A stretch of 64,000 bases of DNA from Streptomyces sp. NBC_01689 (GTDB taxonomy: Bacteria > Actinomycetota > Actinomycetes > Streptomycetales > Streptomycetaceae), in contig NZ_CP109592.1 in the NCBI RefSeq assembly GCF_036250675.1, positions 8,928,001-8,992,000 of the forward strand, given 5' to 3'. Position numbers and translations under genes: made by a program. The notes below the pieces were generated by a model that ran no database searches, was not told where the DNA came from, and saw only the letters and a list, made by a program, of their open reading frames with translations. Of this stretch, positions 40,122 through 48,427 are shown piece by piece; position 1 is the first letter of the stretch, and every line of letters starts with the position of its first letter.

Positions 40122-40592
40122 TCAGCTGCCGGATGGCCCGGGAGGTGCCCGCCCGCGGTCGGGGACCGGAAGGCCGGGGGAGCGGTGCGCGGATTCGGTG
40201 CCGGGTGGTGTGTGGAGGGGGACGGGCGCGGGGACGGCCGCCCTGTCGGCGGTGGTGGCCTGGTGAACGGGCGGCGCCGGGCGTTCGGCCCCGGACGCGG
40301 AGCGGCCGCCCGCCCTGACGGAGCAGACCGCGGCGCACTCCTCGTGGGCCAGGGGGACGGCACCAGGACGGTCGTCGGTGGCGTCACCCGTACGGGCCGG
40401 GAGGCCGGCCGCCATCGCACCGTCTCCGACCTGGCCCGTCCGACCCGTCGGTGGACCGCTCACGGTGACCGTGGTGAACAGCGCGAGCAGGAGGGCCGAC
40501 AGGACGGCGACGGCCGTCAGGACGGCCCCGGACCCGGTGGCGCGGCGCCGGCCACCGGTCACGTGACGGGCGGGGCGCGAGGCGTCGTGCAT
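40122..40592 (-). CDS. Small single-helix membrane protein
   Basis: The 156-residue protein has one hydrophobic segment at about residues 22-45 (AVLTAVAVLSALLLALFTTVTV) and a Pro/Ala-rich extracytoplasmic tail with one Cys pair (EECAAVCSVR). The ATG has GAGGA at proper spacing. It lies 74 nt upstream of secDF on the same strand and may be co-transcribed with it. I do not recognise a family, and the low-complexity tail means only the N-terminal 60 residues strongly look like protein. Confidence 0.6.
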   Translation of the reverse strand: MHDASRPARHVTGGRRRATGSGAVLTAVAVLSALLLALFTTVTVSGPPTGRTGQVGDGAMAAGLPARTGDATDDRPGAVPLAHEECAAVCSVRAGGRSASGAERPAPPVHQATTADRAAVPAPVPLHTPPGTESAHRSPGLPVPDRGRAPPGPSGS

Positions 40593-40640
40593 GCACCGTC
40601 CTCGTTTCGTGATGGTGTCCGGTGGCGCGGCCCGGGCCGG

Positions 40641-41300
40641 TCAGGGTTCGACGAGGCCGGCGCGGATGGCGTAGCGGGTGAGGTCAAGACGGTCGCGCAG
40701 GCCGAGCTTGTGCAGCAGGTTGGCGCGGTGCCGCTGGACGGTCTTGACGCTGATGAAGAGCAGGTCGGCGATCTCCCTGGAGGAGTAGCCCTCCGCAACG
40801 AGCTTGAGGACCTCCTCCTCACGGTGTGTCACGGCCTGCTCGGAGGTCTCCTCGCCGTGGCGGACACGGTCGAGGTAGTTGCGGATGAGGGCGGTGATCG
40901 CGCCGGGGTGGAGGAACGGCTCGTCGCGCATCGCGCTCCGGCAGGCGGCCACCAGGTCCCGGTCCGCGACGGACTTCAGGACGTACCCGCAGGCTCCGGC
41001 CTTCAGGGCCTGGAAGAAGTACTGCTCGTTGTCGTGCATCGTGAGCATCAGGATGCGCAGTCCGGGCTTGAGCGAAGCCAGTTCGCGGGTGGCCTGCAGC
41101 CCGGTCAGACGGGGCATCGCGATGTCCAGGACGGCGAGGTCGATGTCGTGCGCGCGGGCCATCTCGATCGCCTCCGCGCCGTCCCCGGCCTCGGCGACGA
41201 CTTCGAGGTCCGGTTCGCGGTCGAGGATCAGCCGCACTCCGCGCCGTACCAGCGCGTGGTCGTCGGCGAGCAGAATGCGGATCGGGGCGGTTCCGGTCAT
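40641..41300 (-). CDS. NarL/LuxR-type response regulator
   Basis: The 219-residue protein has a receiver domain (residues 5-120: acidic pair in LLADDH, phospho-acceptor Asp in LAVLDIAMP, Thr in LMLTMHD, Lys in YVLKS) and a C-terminal LuxR helix-turn-helix (about 155-215: THREEEVLKLVAEGYSSREIADLLFISVKTVQRHRANLLHKL). It is the partner of the sensor kinase just upstream, whose stop codon is 2 nt from this ATG. Targets unknown; the divergent stress-type genes at 42561-47423 are natural candidates. Confidence 0.93.
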   Translation of the reverse strand: MTGTAPIRILLADDHALVRRGVRLILDREPDLEVVAEAGDGAEAIEMARAHDIDLAVLDIAMPRLTGLQATRELASLKPGLRILMLTMHDNEQYFFQALKAGACGYVLKSVADRDLVAACRSAMRDEPFLHPGAITALIRNYLDRVRHGEETSEQAVTHREEEVLKLVAEGYSSREIADLLFISVKTVQRHRANLLHKLGLRDRLDLTRYAIRAGLVEP

Positions 41301-41302
41301 GG

Positions 41303-42256
41303 TCACGGCCGCTTCCCGGGAACCGGCGCGGTCAGTCGGATCCGGGTACCGGTACGGGCCGCGGGTGTGATGTCCAGGGCGGCGCCGATCAGCAGGGCAC
41401 GCTCGCGCATACCGCGGATCCCGGCACCCTCGCAGGCGGCCTCGATTCCGCGGCCGTCGTCGGCGACCGCGAGCACCACGGCGCCGTCGGTGCGGCGCAG
41501 GCTGACCTCCGCCCGTTCGGCGTCCGCGTGGCGGGCCACGTTCGTCAGACTCTCCTGTGCCACGCGGTAGAGAACCAGTTCCGTCTCCGGCTCCAGGGCC
41601 GGCAGGTCGGCGTCGAAATGGCGCACCACGCGCAGCCCGGTGTGCGTGGCGAAGTCGTGGGTCAGCGAGGTCATCGCGCTGACCAGACCGAGGTCGTCGA
41701 GGACGCCGGGGCGCAGCCTGCGGACCAGACGGCGGACCTCGTCGAGGCTTCCCCGGGTGATCTCCTGGGCCTGGTGCAGCTCGTCGCGCAGCGGTCCGTC
41801 CGCGTCGTCCGCGGCGCGCTTGAGGGCCAGCAGGATCGCGGTCATGCTCTGCCCGACCTCGTCGTGCAGCTCGTGCGCGATACGGCGCCGTTCGGCCTCC
41901 TGGGCCAGCAGGACGCGGGCACTGCTGGTGGCCCGCTCCTGTTCGAGCCGGTCGAGCATCGCGTTGAAGGCGCGGATCAGCTCGGCGACCTCGCCCCCGC
42001 CCCGTGCGGGCAGCCGTTGACCGGGACGCAGCAGGTCGACGGTGGTCATCAGCCCGGTCAGCCGGACCAGTGGGGCCAGCCCCCAGCCCAGCAGCGCGGC
42101 GTTGGCGACCAGCATGACGGCCAGACCGCCCACCAGGATGACGGCCTCCGTGAGCACGACCGGAACCGAGACGGTCACCGGAGCCCAGAGCAGCAGCGCG
42201 GTGGCCGTACCCAGCACCACGGCGTTGAGCCCGAAGATCCGCCAGAACAGGGACAT
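41303..42256 (-). CDS. NarL-type sensor histidine kinase
   Basis: The 317-residue kinase has two N-terminal transmembrane helices (about residues 5-60) with almost no extracellular loop, a HAMP-like linker (VRLTGLMTTVDLLRPGQRL), the HisKA_3 dimerisation segment with the phospho-accepting His in RRRIAHELHDEVGQ, and a HATPase domain with the N-box (ESLTNVARHA) and G-box (DDGRGIE, GIRGMRER). The lack of a sensing loop suggests it reads a membrane or cytoplasmic cue. The ATG at 42256 was chosen for GGAGG upstream and because it starts directly at the first helix. Confidence 0.92.
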   Translation of the reverse strand: MSLFWRIFGLNAVVLGTATALLLWAPVTVSVPVVLTEAVILVGGLAVMLVANAALLGWGLAPLVRLTGLMTTVDLLRPGQRLPARGGGEVAELIRAFNAMLDRLEQERATSSARVLLAQEAERRRIAHELHDEVGQSMTAILLALKRAADDADGPLRDELHQAQEITRGSLDEVRRLVRRLRPGVLDDLGLVSAMTSLTHDFATHTGLRVVRHFDADLPALEPETELVLYRVAQESLTNVARHADAERAEVSLRRTDGAVVLAVADDGRGIEAACEGAGIRGMRERALLIGAALDITPAARTGTRIRLTAPVPGKRP

Positions 42257-42560
42257 CGGGGTGGAGCCTCCTTCGTCGACGAGGCCCGCACGGCGGGCAT
42301 CGCGCACCTCGGACGAGGTGCGGCCCCTGCGCCGGATCAGGCCTGCCGCCAGCCTGCGGTCCCCCGCGCGCCGGGTCCATGGGGTCCAGCGCCCATTTCC
42401 CGCGGCCCGCCCCACCCACGTCCACAGGTGTCCGCGCGGCGTGGATGCCCCGACCCCGCGCAAATGGAGCCTGGCCCCTATAGGTTTCCGCGGACCGGAC
42501 GACCAGGCTCGGGGCATGTCGCACCGCTCCGCCGACCAGGCCCCGCGAAAGGAACGCACC
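42257..42560. other. Divergent spacer between kinase and DksA-like genes
   Basis: This spacer of about 300 bases should hold promoters for the kinase/regulator operon and the plus-strand operon. A slightly AT-richer patch (CCCCTATAGGTTT, about 42476-42488) could be a -10 region for the plus strand. No clear operator was found. Confidence 0.4.
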
Positions 42561-42887
42561 ATGCCGCTCGAGACCACCCGGACCGAACCGCGCCGCGACC
42601 GACCGACGGCTCAGGAGGCCCGCCGGCGTCTCGACCACGCCCGCGGGACCCGGCTGATCCAGCTGCGCGCGCTCACCGGCGGCGGGCAGACCACCGACGA
42701 CCACCTGACGTCCGCGCAGAAGCACTCCATCGAACAGGTGCTCAAAGAGATCGACGCGGCCATCGCCCGGGTCGAGGACGGCACGTACGGAGCGTGTCTG
42801 GGCTGTGCGAAGCCCGTCCCGGCGGAGCGCCTGGAGATCCTCCCGTACACACGCCACTGCGTCACCTGCCGACGCCGGGCCACCTGA
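42561..42887 (+). CDS. DksA/TraR-type zinc-finger protein
   Basis: The 108-residue protein has an N-terminal helical region and a C-terminal C4 zinc finger: CLGCAKPVPAERLEILPYTRHCVTC. This is the DksA/TraR family (PF01258), whose members bind RNA polymerase or modulate transcription under stress, although short actinobacterial versions are poorly studied. The ATG has AAAGGA upstream; an in-frame ATG 45 nt earlier is also possible. It is the first gene of the plus-strand group and is followed by a second, related gene. Confidence 0.85.
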   Translation: MPLETTRTEPRRDRPTAQEARRRLDHARGTRLIQLRALTGGGQTTDDHLTSAQKHSIEQVLKEIDAAIARVEDGTYGACLGCAKPVPAERLEILPYTRHCVTCRRRAT

Positions 42888-43025
42888 CCGCCGTCCGTCC
42901 CGCCCCCGCCGCCGGCCTCTCCCCAGGTGTCCCACCGCGCCCACACCCCCGTCCCCAGCCCCGCCCCCGTCTTCTCCCGTCCCTGTTCCGACACCCGTCA
43001 ACTGTCCTGCCCGAGGGGTGAAGTG

Positions 43026-43397
43026 GTGAACAACCAGATCTTCGGCGTCCGCGCCGCACGAACCGCGCCCGCGGACCTCGATCTCCCGGCGCTGCGCGAG
43101 AACCTGCTCGAACAGCGTCTCTTCCGCCTGGAACAGCTGCGGCAGATCGCCGCCACGGACCGTGCCGACGCGCCGCTCCGGCAGCGGGACGACTCGCGGA
43201 CCGAGGTCCGCGTCCAACTCGCCGCGTCCGCCCGTATGGTGCTCGCCGACGTCGAAGCCGCTCTCGCGCGCATGGACGAGGGCGGGTACGGCGCCTGCGG
43301 ACTGTGCCGGCGTCCCATCGCGAGCGAGCGGCTGGCGATCGTGCCGCAGGCCCGTTACTGCACCCCCTGCCAGCAGGTCAGGGAGGCGGGCCGGTGA
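43026..43397 (+). CDS. DksA/TraR-type zinc-finger protein (second copy)
   Basis: The 123-residue protein is of the same family as its upstream neighbour, with a helical region and the finger CGLCRRPIASERLAIVPQARYCTPC. GTG codons at 43023 and 43026 are both possible; the second has better spacing to GAGGGG. Its stop overlaps the start of the MreB-like gene by 4 nt (GTGA), indicating coupling. The two DksA-like copies share only the finger layout and diverge in the helical part, so they probably bind different surfaces. Confidence 0.83.
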   Translation: MNNQIFGVRAARTAPADLDLPALRENLLEQRLFRLEQLRQIAATDRADAPLRQRDDSRTEVRVQLAASARMVLADVEAALARMDEGGYGACGLCRRPIASERLAIVPQARYCTPCQQVREAGR

Positions 43398-44224
43398 ACA
43401 GGACACGCCGACTGCGCGCCGGAGCGCGCCCCGCCCGGCACCGGCCCTGGCCCCTGTGCCGCAAGTGCTGCGGGATCGCCCTCGACATGGGCAGCGCCCG
43501 TACCCGGGCCTGGATCGCGGGCCGGGGACTGGTCCTCGACGTCCCCACGGTCACCTTCCCGGGGGCCGGTGTCGTGTACCCGGTCCAGCGCGGGACCATC
43601 GTCGACACCGCGGGAGCGGCCCGGATGCTGGACCGGCTGCTCGGCCACCGACTGCCCGGCGGCGCGCGCCCGCTGATCGTCGTGACCACCCCCGTCCTGG
43701 ACGGAGTCTCCTACCGGGCGGCGGCGCGCACGGCGTTGGAGGTGCTGCGGCCGCACGGGGTCATCACGGTCCCCGGTGCCCGCGCCATCGCGCTGGGCGC
43801 GGGTGCCGACCTGTCCCGGCCGCTGCTCGTCGTGGACGTCGGCGCCCACCTCACCGAGGTGGTGCTCCTCGCGGACGGCGGCGTCGTCGACGCGCACCGC
43901 ACCGCTCTGGGCACCGGCGACCTCGACACCGCACCGGCGTCGCGTATCGGTGAGGCGGTGGCGTCCATGGTGACCACGATGCTGCGCCAGGACCGTACGT
44001 CGCTCACCCTCGACGCCCTGGACAGGGGCGCGCTGCTGGCCGGTGGAGGTGCCCTGCGCCCGGAGATCACCTACCGCCTCACCCGCGGACTGCGCACGCC
44101 CCTGCGTACGGTCGCGGCGCCGCACACCGCCGCGGTCCGCGGGGCGGCGGCCGTCCTGCAAGCGGCGCACGCGCATCCCTCGGTGACCGGATCCGTCACC
44201 CCGGCGGCGGCGGACCGGGCATGA
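43394..44224 (+). CDS. MreB-like actin-fold protein
   Basis: The 276-residue protein has actin/Hsp70-fold phosphate loops: IALDMGSARTRAWIAGRG near the N-terminus (phosphate 1), LLVVDVGAHLTEVVLL in the middle (phosphate 2) and LLAGGGALRPEI near the C-terminus (adenosine). The layout matches MreB/Mbl but is about 60 residues shorter than the usual 335-345, and the N-terminus has an unusual Arg- and Cys-containing extension of 27 residues. It may be a divergent paralogue rather than the cell-shape MreB. It is translationally coupled to the DksA-like gene. Confidence 0.75.
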   Translation: MNRTRRLRAGARPARHRPWPLCRKCCGIALDMGSARTRAWIAGRGLVLDVPTVTFPGAGVVYPVQRGTIVDTAGAARMLDRLLGHRLPGGARPLIVVTTPVLDGVSYRAAARTALEVLRPHGVITVPGARAIALGAGADLSRPLLVVDVGAHLTEVVLLADGGVVDAHRTALGTGDLDTAPASRIGEAVASMVTTMLRQDRTSLTLDALDRGALLAGGGALRPEITYRLTRGLRTPLRTVAAPHTAAVRGAAAVLQAAHAHPSVTGSVTPAAADRA

Positions 44225-44334
44225 CCCGGCCCGGCCCCGGCCCGTGCGCACCCCGCGTCACGAGATCCGCCCCGCACCATCGCACACCACCGCACACCAC
44301 GATCCGGCTGCCCGGCCGGGGAAGGGAGGACACC

Positions 44335-45144
44335 ATGGCAGGCGGCACTCCCGAGGCATCGTCGCCCGCTGAGGAGCCTCCGGAACCCAGGAACCTCATG
44401 GAGCCCACGGAATCCCACGGGTCCGAGAAATCCGCAGGGCCCAAGGACCTCGCGCACCACCTGGAACCCAAGGACTTCGCGCACGACCTGGACCCGACGG
44501 ACCCTGCGCATCACCTGGAACCCACGGAACCTCCGCACCACCCGGAACCCCCGCCCGACGACCTCCCGCGCCTCATGCTGTGGCGGCTGCGCGCCAGTCC
44601 ACTGCGCCGCCGCAGCGACCTGCTGCAGGCCTGGGTCGGCATCGGCCTGCTGCTGGCCGTCCTGGCGGCGGCCCCGGCGGCCATTTTCCTCGTGGGGGAC
44701 ACCGCGTACCGGCACTACACGCGGGCCGCCGAGCGTCAGCGCCAGGTGAGGGAGCCGGTCGTCGCGGTGCTCCTCCAGGACGTCCCGCGCCATCCCGAGC
44801 CCGGTTCGACGGAGGAGAAGGAGACCCTCTATCCAGTCCGGGTCCGCTTCACCGACCCCGCCGGGCACCCCCGCACGGCGAAGACCGAGGCGCGCCCCGG
44901 GCTGACGGCCGGCAGCACCCTCCGGCTCTGGTCCGACCCGCGGGGACGGCTCACCGGGCCGCCGCTGACCACCGACCAGATCCGCAGCCGCTGCATGGGC
45001 TGGGCGCTCACCGGCGCCCTGGCCGTCACCCTGCTCGGAGGGCTCGCGTACGGAGCCACCGACCTCGTCCTGCGGCGGCGCAACCTGGCCGAGTGGGACG
45101 CGGCCTGGGCCAGGACGGCACCGGGCTGGACCGCCTCCGCCTGA
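44335..45144 (+). CDS. Rv1733c-like two-helix membrane protein with His/Pro-rich repeats
   Basis: The 269-residue protein has an acidic N-terminus with four 9-residue repeats (36-71), a conserved MLWRLRASPLRRRSDLLQAW segment, a first helix (about 100-125), an extracytoplasmic domain with VRVRFTDPAGHPRTAKTEA, and a second helix (about 225-245). This layout is typical of the Rv1733c family of mycobacteria, dormancy-linked membrane proteins of unknown function. The ATG has GGGAGGA upstream. The nearby genes strengthen the stress/dormancy reading, but no function can be assigned. Confidence 0.72.
   Translation: MAGGTPEASSPAEEPPEPRNLMEPTESHGSEKSAGPKDLAHHLEPKDFAHDLDPTDPAHHLEPTEPPHHPEPPPDDLPRLMLWRLRASPLRRRSDLLQAWVGIGLLLAVLAAAPAAIFLVGDTAYRHYTRAAERQRQVREPVVAVLLQDVPRHPEPGSTEEKETLYPVRVRFTDPAGHPRTAKTEARPGLTAGSTLRLWSDPRGRLTGPPLTTDQIRSRCMGWALTGALAVTLLGGLAYGATDLVLRRRNLAEWDAAWARTAPGWTASA
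44440..44547 (+). repeat. 27-bp in-gene tandem repeat (9-residue units x4)
   Basis: Four imperfect copies of a nine-residue unit (PKDLAHHLE, PKDFAHDLD, PTDPAHHLE, PTEPPHHPE) occur in the N-terminal part of the Rv1733c-like gene. They make a His- and acid-rich region that could bind metal ions, which is speculation. Confidence 0.85.
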
Positions 45145-45200
45145 CCCGGCCGCGGGCCACGGCCCGCGGCGGAACCGGACGGCGACCGGCCGGCCATGGC

Positions 45201-45222
45201 CCGGTCATGGGCCGGTCATGGG
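45201..45222. repeat. 11-bp tandem repeat (CCGGTCATGGG x2)
   Basis: Two exact copies are followed by a partial one, in the spacer between the Rv1733c-like and channel genes. The GGCC/CATG composition makes overlapping palindromes, which might be a regulator site for the channel gene. Confidence 0.6.
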
Positions 45223-45434
45223 CCGGTCGCCGGGCGATGACCGGACCGGTGGCGCGCCCCGAGCCGGCCGTCATCGGTGTCCGCCCAGCTCACGACCGCC
45301 TTCACGCACCTCACCCCAGCACCTGCCCGAAAGAATGAATCGGCTCCCGATTCCCGCGTGTCCCGCCGCCGGAGACCTCACTGTCGGTACGGCGACGGCG
45401 GTACGGGCACCGGGGTACGAGGACAAGGGGTGGC

Positions 45435-47423
45435 GTGGGATTGGAACGGCTGGAGGAGCCGCGACCGGTTTCCCTCGAGGAACGGGCGCGCTACCGGTTC
45501 GACCGCACGTTGGCCCGCAGCACGGGCACCCTGATGGGCTGGCTGGTGATCACCTGTCTGGCCGTCGTGGTCCCGGTGAGCGCACTCCTGGTCTGGACGG
45601 ACCCCGCTTCCCCACGTTCGCTGCCGGGGCGGCTGTCGGCGGTGTGGCGGACCAGCGCCGAGACACTGCGCCTGGGCGCGGTGACCGGCACCCCGCTGCG
45701 CATGCTGCTCTCCGCCGTGCTCGGACTGGTCGCCCTGCTGTGCGTGTCGACCCTCGTCGGGGTCATCACCACCGGCCTGGCCGACCGCCTTGCCGAACTG
45801 AGCCGCGGCAGGTCGACGGTGATCGAGGAGGGCCACGCCGTCGTGCTCGGCTGGTCGGACCAGGTGGGCACGGTGGTGGGCGAACTGCTCGCCGCCCGGG
45901 CCGGACACCGGCCGCGGGCCATCGTCCTGCTCGCCGACCGGGACAAGACGGAGATGGAGCGGACGCTGGCCCTCCTGGTCGGTCCGCCGGCGCGGGCCCG
46001 GATCATCTGCCGCAGCGGCCCGGCGAGCGACCCCGACGTCCTCGCGCTGGTCAGCCCGCGCACGGCGAGCACCGTACTGGTGCTGCCCTCCGGCGAGCCG
46101 ACGGCCGACGCCGAAGTCCTGCGCGTACTGCTGGCGCTGCGCGCGGTGCTGGGCGACGGCCCGGACGGCCCTCCGGTGCTGGCCGCCGTCCGGGACGACC
46201 GTTACCGTGCGCCGGCCCGGCTGGCCGCCGGGCCACGCGGCACGGTCCTGGAGTCCGACACCGTCACGGCGCGGCTGATCGCGCAGTGCGTCGGCCGGCC
46301 GGGCCTCTCCCTGGTCCTGCGTGACCTGCTGGACTTCGCCGGCGACGAGTTCCACCTCGCCGACGGCTCCGCGTTCCACGGGAGCACCTTCGGCACGGTC
46401 CTGCTGGGGCACGCCACCTCCTGCGTGATCGGACTGCTCACGCCCGGCGGACATACGCTGCTGAACCCGCCCACCGACACCGTGGTCGTGCCGGGCAGCC
46501 GCCTGATCGTCCTCGCGCGCGACGAGGACACGACCCGGCTGGAGGACTGCCGGCATCTCGTCGACCACGCGGCCGTCGTCACCGGCCCGCCCCCGGCGGA
46601 CGCCGCCGCCCACCTGCTGCTCCTCGGCTGGAACCGGCGGGCGCCGCTCGTCGTGGACCAGTTGCGGCGCACGGCCCACCCGGGTTCCGTACTGCACGTG
46701 ATCACGGACCGGGCCGTACCCGGACCGGCGCGGGAACCGGAGACGGCGGCCGCCGCCCGGCTGACCGTGCGGTTCCAGTCCGCCGACCTGTCGCGGCCCG
46801 AGACCCTGCTCGGGCTCGACCTCGCCCCGTACGACGGGATGGTCGTCCTCGGACCCGATCCGGGCGACGGACCCGAACGGCCCGACGACCGGACCCTCGT
46901 CACCCTGCTGGCGGTGCGACTGCTGGAGGACCGGACCGGACGCGAGATGCGCGTGGTCACCGAACTGGTCGACGACCGCAACCGGCCGCTGGCACCTCTC
47001 AACCCCGGCTCCGACGTCATCGTGAGCGGCGAACTGACCGGACTGCTCATGGCGCAGATCGCACAGAACCGGCACCTCGCGGCCGTCTTCGACGAGTTGT
47101 TCTCCGCGGAGGGCAGCACCATCTGTCTGCGGCCCGCCGGGCACTACGTCCGCCCGGGTGCCGAGGCCAGTTTCGCCACCGTGGTGGCCGCGGCGCGCGA
47201 CCGGGGCGAGTGCGCCCTCGGATACCGTCGTCACGACCGGCGCGCGACGCTCCCGGACCTGGGCGTCCGGCTCAACCCCCACAAGGGCGAGCGGCGCGTA
47301 TGGGACGCCGAGGACCAGGTGGTCGTCGTGGCGTCCGAACCGGCCGACCCCCCGGCCCCACCCGGAACCGACCCAAGGGAATCGCGGGCCGGCCGGAAGG
47401 ACGCGAGGCCGCACCCCCGGTGA
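45435..47423 (+). CDS. CASTOR/POLLUX-like ion channel or RCK-domain protein
   Basis: The 662-residue protein has two N-terminal helices (about 33-55 and 90-115) followed by a long cytoplasmic region with two Rossmann-like RCK/TrkA-N repeats: HAVVLGWSDQVGTVVGELL (about 135-155) and HLLLLGWNRRAPLVVDQL (about 395-415). This matches the bacterial CASTOR/POLLUX family of cation channels or gating proteins. The GTG start follows AAGGGG. It is the last gene of the plus-strand stress-type group; the C-terminus is a Pro/Arg-rich tail. Ion selectivity cannot be told from the sequence. Confidence 0.82.
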   Translation: MGLERLEEPRPVSLEERARYRFDRTLARSTGTLMGWLVITCLAVVVPVSALLVWTDPASPRSLPGRLSAVWRTSAETLRLGAVTGTPLRMLLSAVLGLVALLCVSTLVGVITTGLADRLAELSRGRSTVIEEGHAVVLGWSDQVGTVVGELLAARAGHRPRAIVLLADRDKTEMERTLALLVGPPARARIICRSGPASDPDVLALVSPRTASTVLVLPSGEPTADAEVLRVLLALRAVLGDGPDGPPVLAAVRDDRYRAPARLAAGPRGTVLESDTVTARLIAQCVGRPGLSLVLRDLLDFAGDEFHLADGSAFHGSTFGTVLLGHATSCVIGLLTPGGHTLLNPPTDTVVVPGSRLIVLARDEDTTRLEDCRHLVDHAAVVTGPPPADAAAHLLLLGWNRRAPLVVDQLRRTAHPGSVLHVITDRAVPGPAREPETAAAARLTVRFQSADLSRPETLLGLDLAPYDGMVVLGPDPGDGPERPDDRTLVTLLAVRLLEDRTGREMRVVTELVDDRNRPLAPLNPGSDVIVSGELTGLLMAQIAQNRHLAAVFDELFSAEGSTICLRPAGHYVRPGAEASFATVVAAARDRGECALGYRRHDRRATLPDLGVRLNPHKGERRVWDAEDQVVVVASEPADPPAPPGTDPRESRAGRKDARPHPR

Positions 47424-47577
47424 TCGGGGCATCGGCGTCGACGGTCCTGCCTTCGCACGTCCCCCGTCCGCTTTTCGTGCTCTAAGTGCAGCAGAGGTAT
47501 CGCAATACACAAGCCTGTCGCGCCCTCGCGGATGAGGAAAACGGACCAACTGCGACTGATTGATACACTGACCCATC
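47424..47577 (+). promoter_or_regulatory. AT-richer promoter region before the TetR gene
   Basis: This spacer is noticeably less GC-rich near its end and contains TATCGCAATACACAAG and TTGATACACTG segments just before the ATG. It is a plausible promoter and self-regulated operator, but no clear inverted repeat was found. Confidence 0.4.
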
Positions 47578-48123
47578 ATGAGAGCCGACGCCGCACGCAA
47601 TCTGGCCGCGGTCCTGCGCACCGGGGCCCGCCTTCTCGCCGACGACCCGAGCACCTCGATCTCGGCCATCGCCGCGGCGGCGGGCGTGGACCGCACCACC
47701 GTCCACCGCCGTTTCGCCACCCGCGAGGCGCTGCTCGACGCCGTGTTCCAGGCGAAGCTCGACTCCGCCTCGCGAGTCCTCGACGAGGCCCGGCTGACCG
47801 AGGCTCCGGTGGCCGTCGCCCTGCACCGCTACGTCGAGGGGATCATCCCGGTCAGCCGGGAGTGGCCCGTCGACACCCGCCGCATGATGCAGGCGGACCC
47901 GAAGGCCCGCGACCCGCGCGAGGAACAGAGCCGGCGGCTCGACGACTTCCTCCGGCGCGCCGCCGACGAAGGCTTCCTGCGCGCCGACGTCCCGCAGGCA
48001 TGGGCACGCGGCCTCCTCGACGACCTGGTGGACAGCGCCGCGCACCGGTTCCCCGGCATCGAGCCCCCGCGGGCGGCCGATCTGGTCGTCGACATGTTCC
48101 TCAACGGGGTCGGCAGGGCCTGA
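47578..48123 (+). CDS. TetR-family transcriptional regulator
   Basis: The 181-residue protein has an N-terminal helix-turn-helix (SISAIAAAAGVDRTTVHRRFATREALLDAVF, about residues 27-57) and a helical ligand-binding C-terminal region. The recognition helix VDRTTVHRRF is typical of the family. The only near neighbour on the same strand is the hydrolase gene 304 nt downstream; the target is unknown. Confidence 0.88.
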   Translation: MRADAARNLAAVLRTGARLLADDPSTSISAIAAAAGVDRTTVHRRFATREALLDAVFQAKLDSASRVLDEARLTEAPVAVALHRYVEGIIPVSREWPVDTRRMMQADPKARDPREEQSRRLDDFLRRAADEGFLRADVPQAWARGLLDDLVDSAAHRFPGIEPPRAADLVVDMFLNGVGRA

Positions 48124-48427
48124 CCGCCTGCCGGCCCGTGCGACGAACGGCCGGACACGCGCCCACGGATCCATGGGCGGAATCCCCCGTCCGGTTCCTC
48201 CGTTCGCCTCCCGCGTCCGGCTCCCAGGCCGGGTTCCCGCCGCTTTCGCCCGAACGGGCGTGCCCGCCGGTCTCCCGTGCGCCGTCTCCACTCCCGTTCA
48301 CGGACACAGGGCAGTTGTCACCCCCGTGCCGCACGCGTCTCACCCGATTGGACCGTGTGACCGAGCCGGGCGGCTCCTGCGCGTGAACGATCTGGTGCCG
48401 TAGGCATCCAGAGAAAGCGAGAACGGC
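48124..48427. other. Spacer before the alpha/beta hydrolase gene
   Basis: About 300 bases between two same-strand genes. No hairpin, repeat or small gene was recognised; it should contain the hydrolase promoter. Confidence 0.4.
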
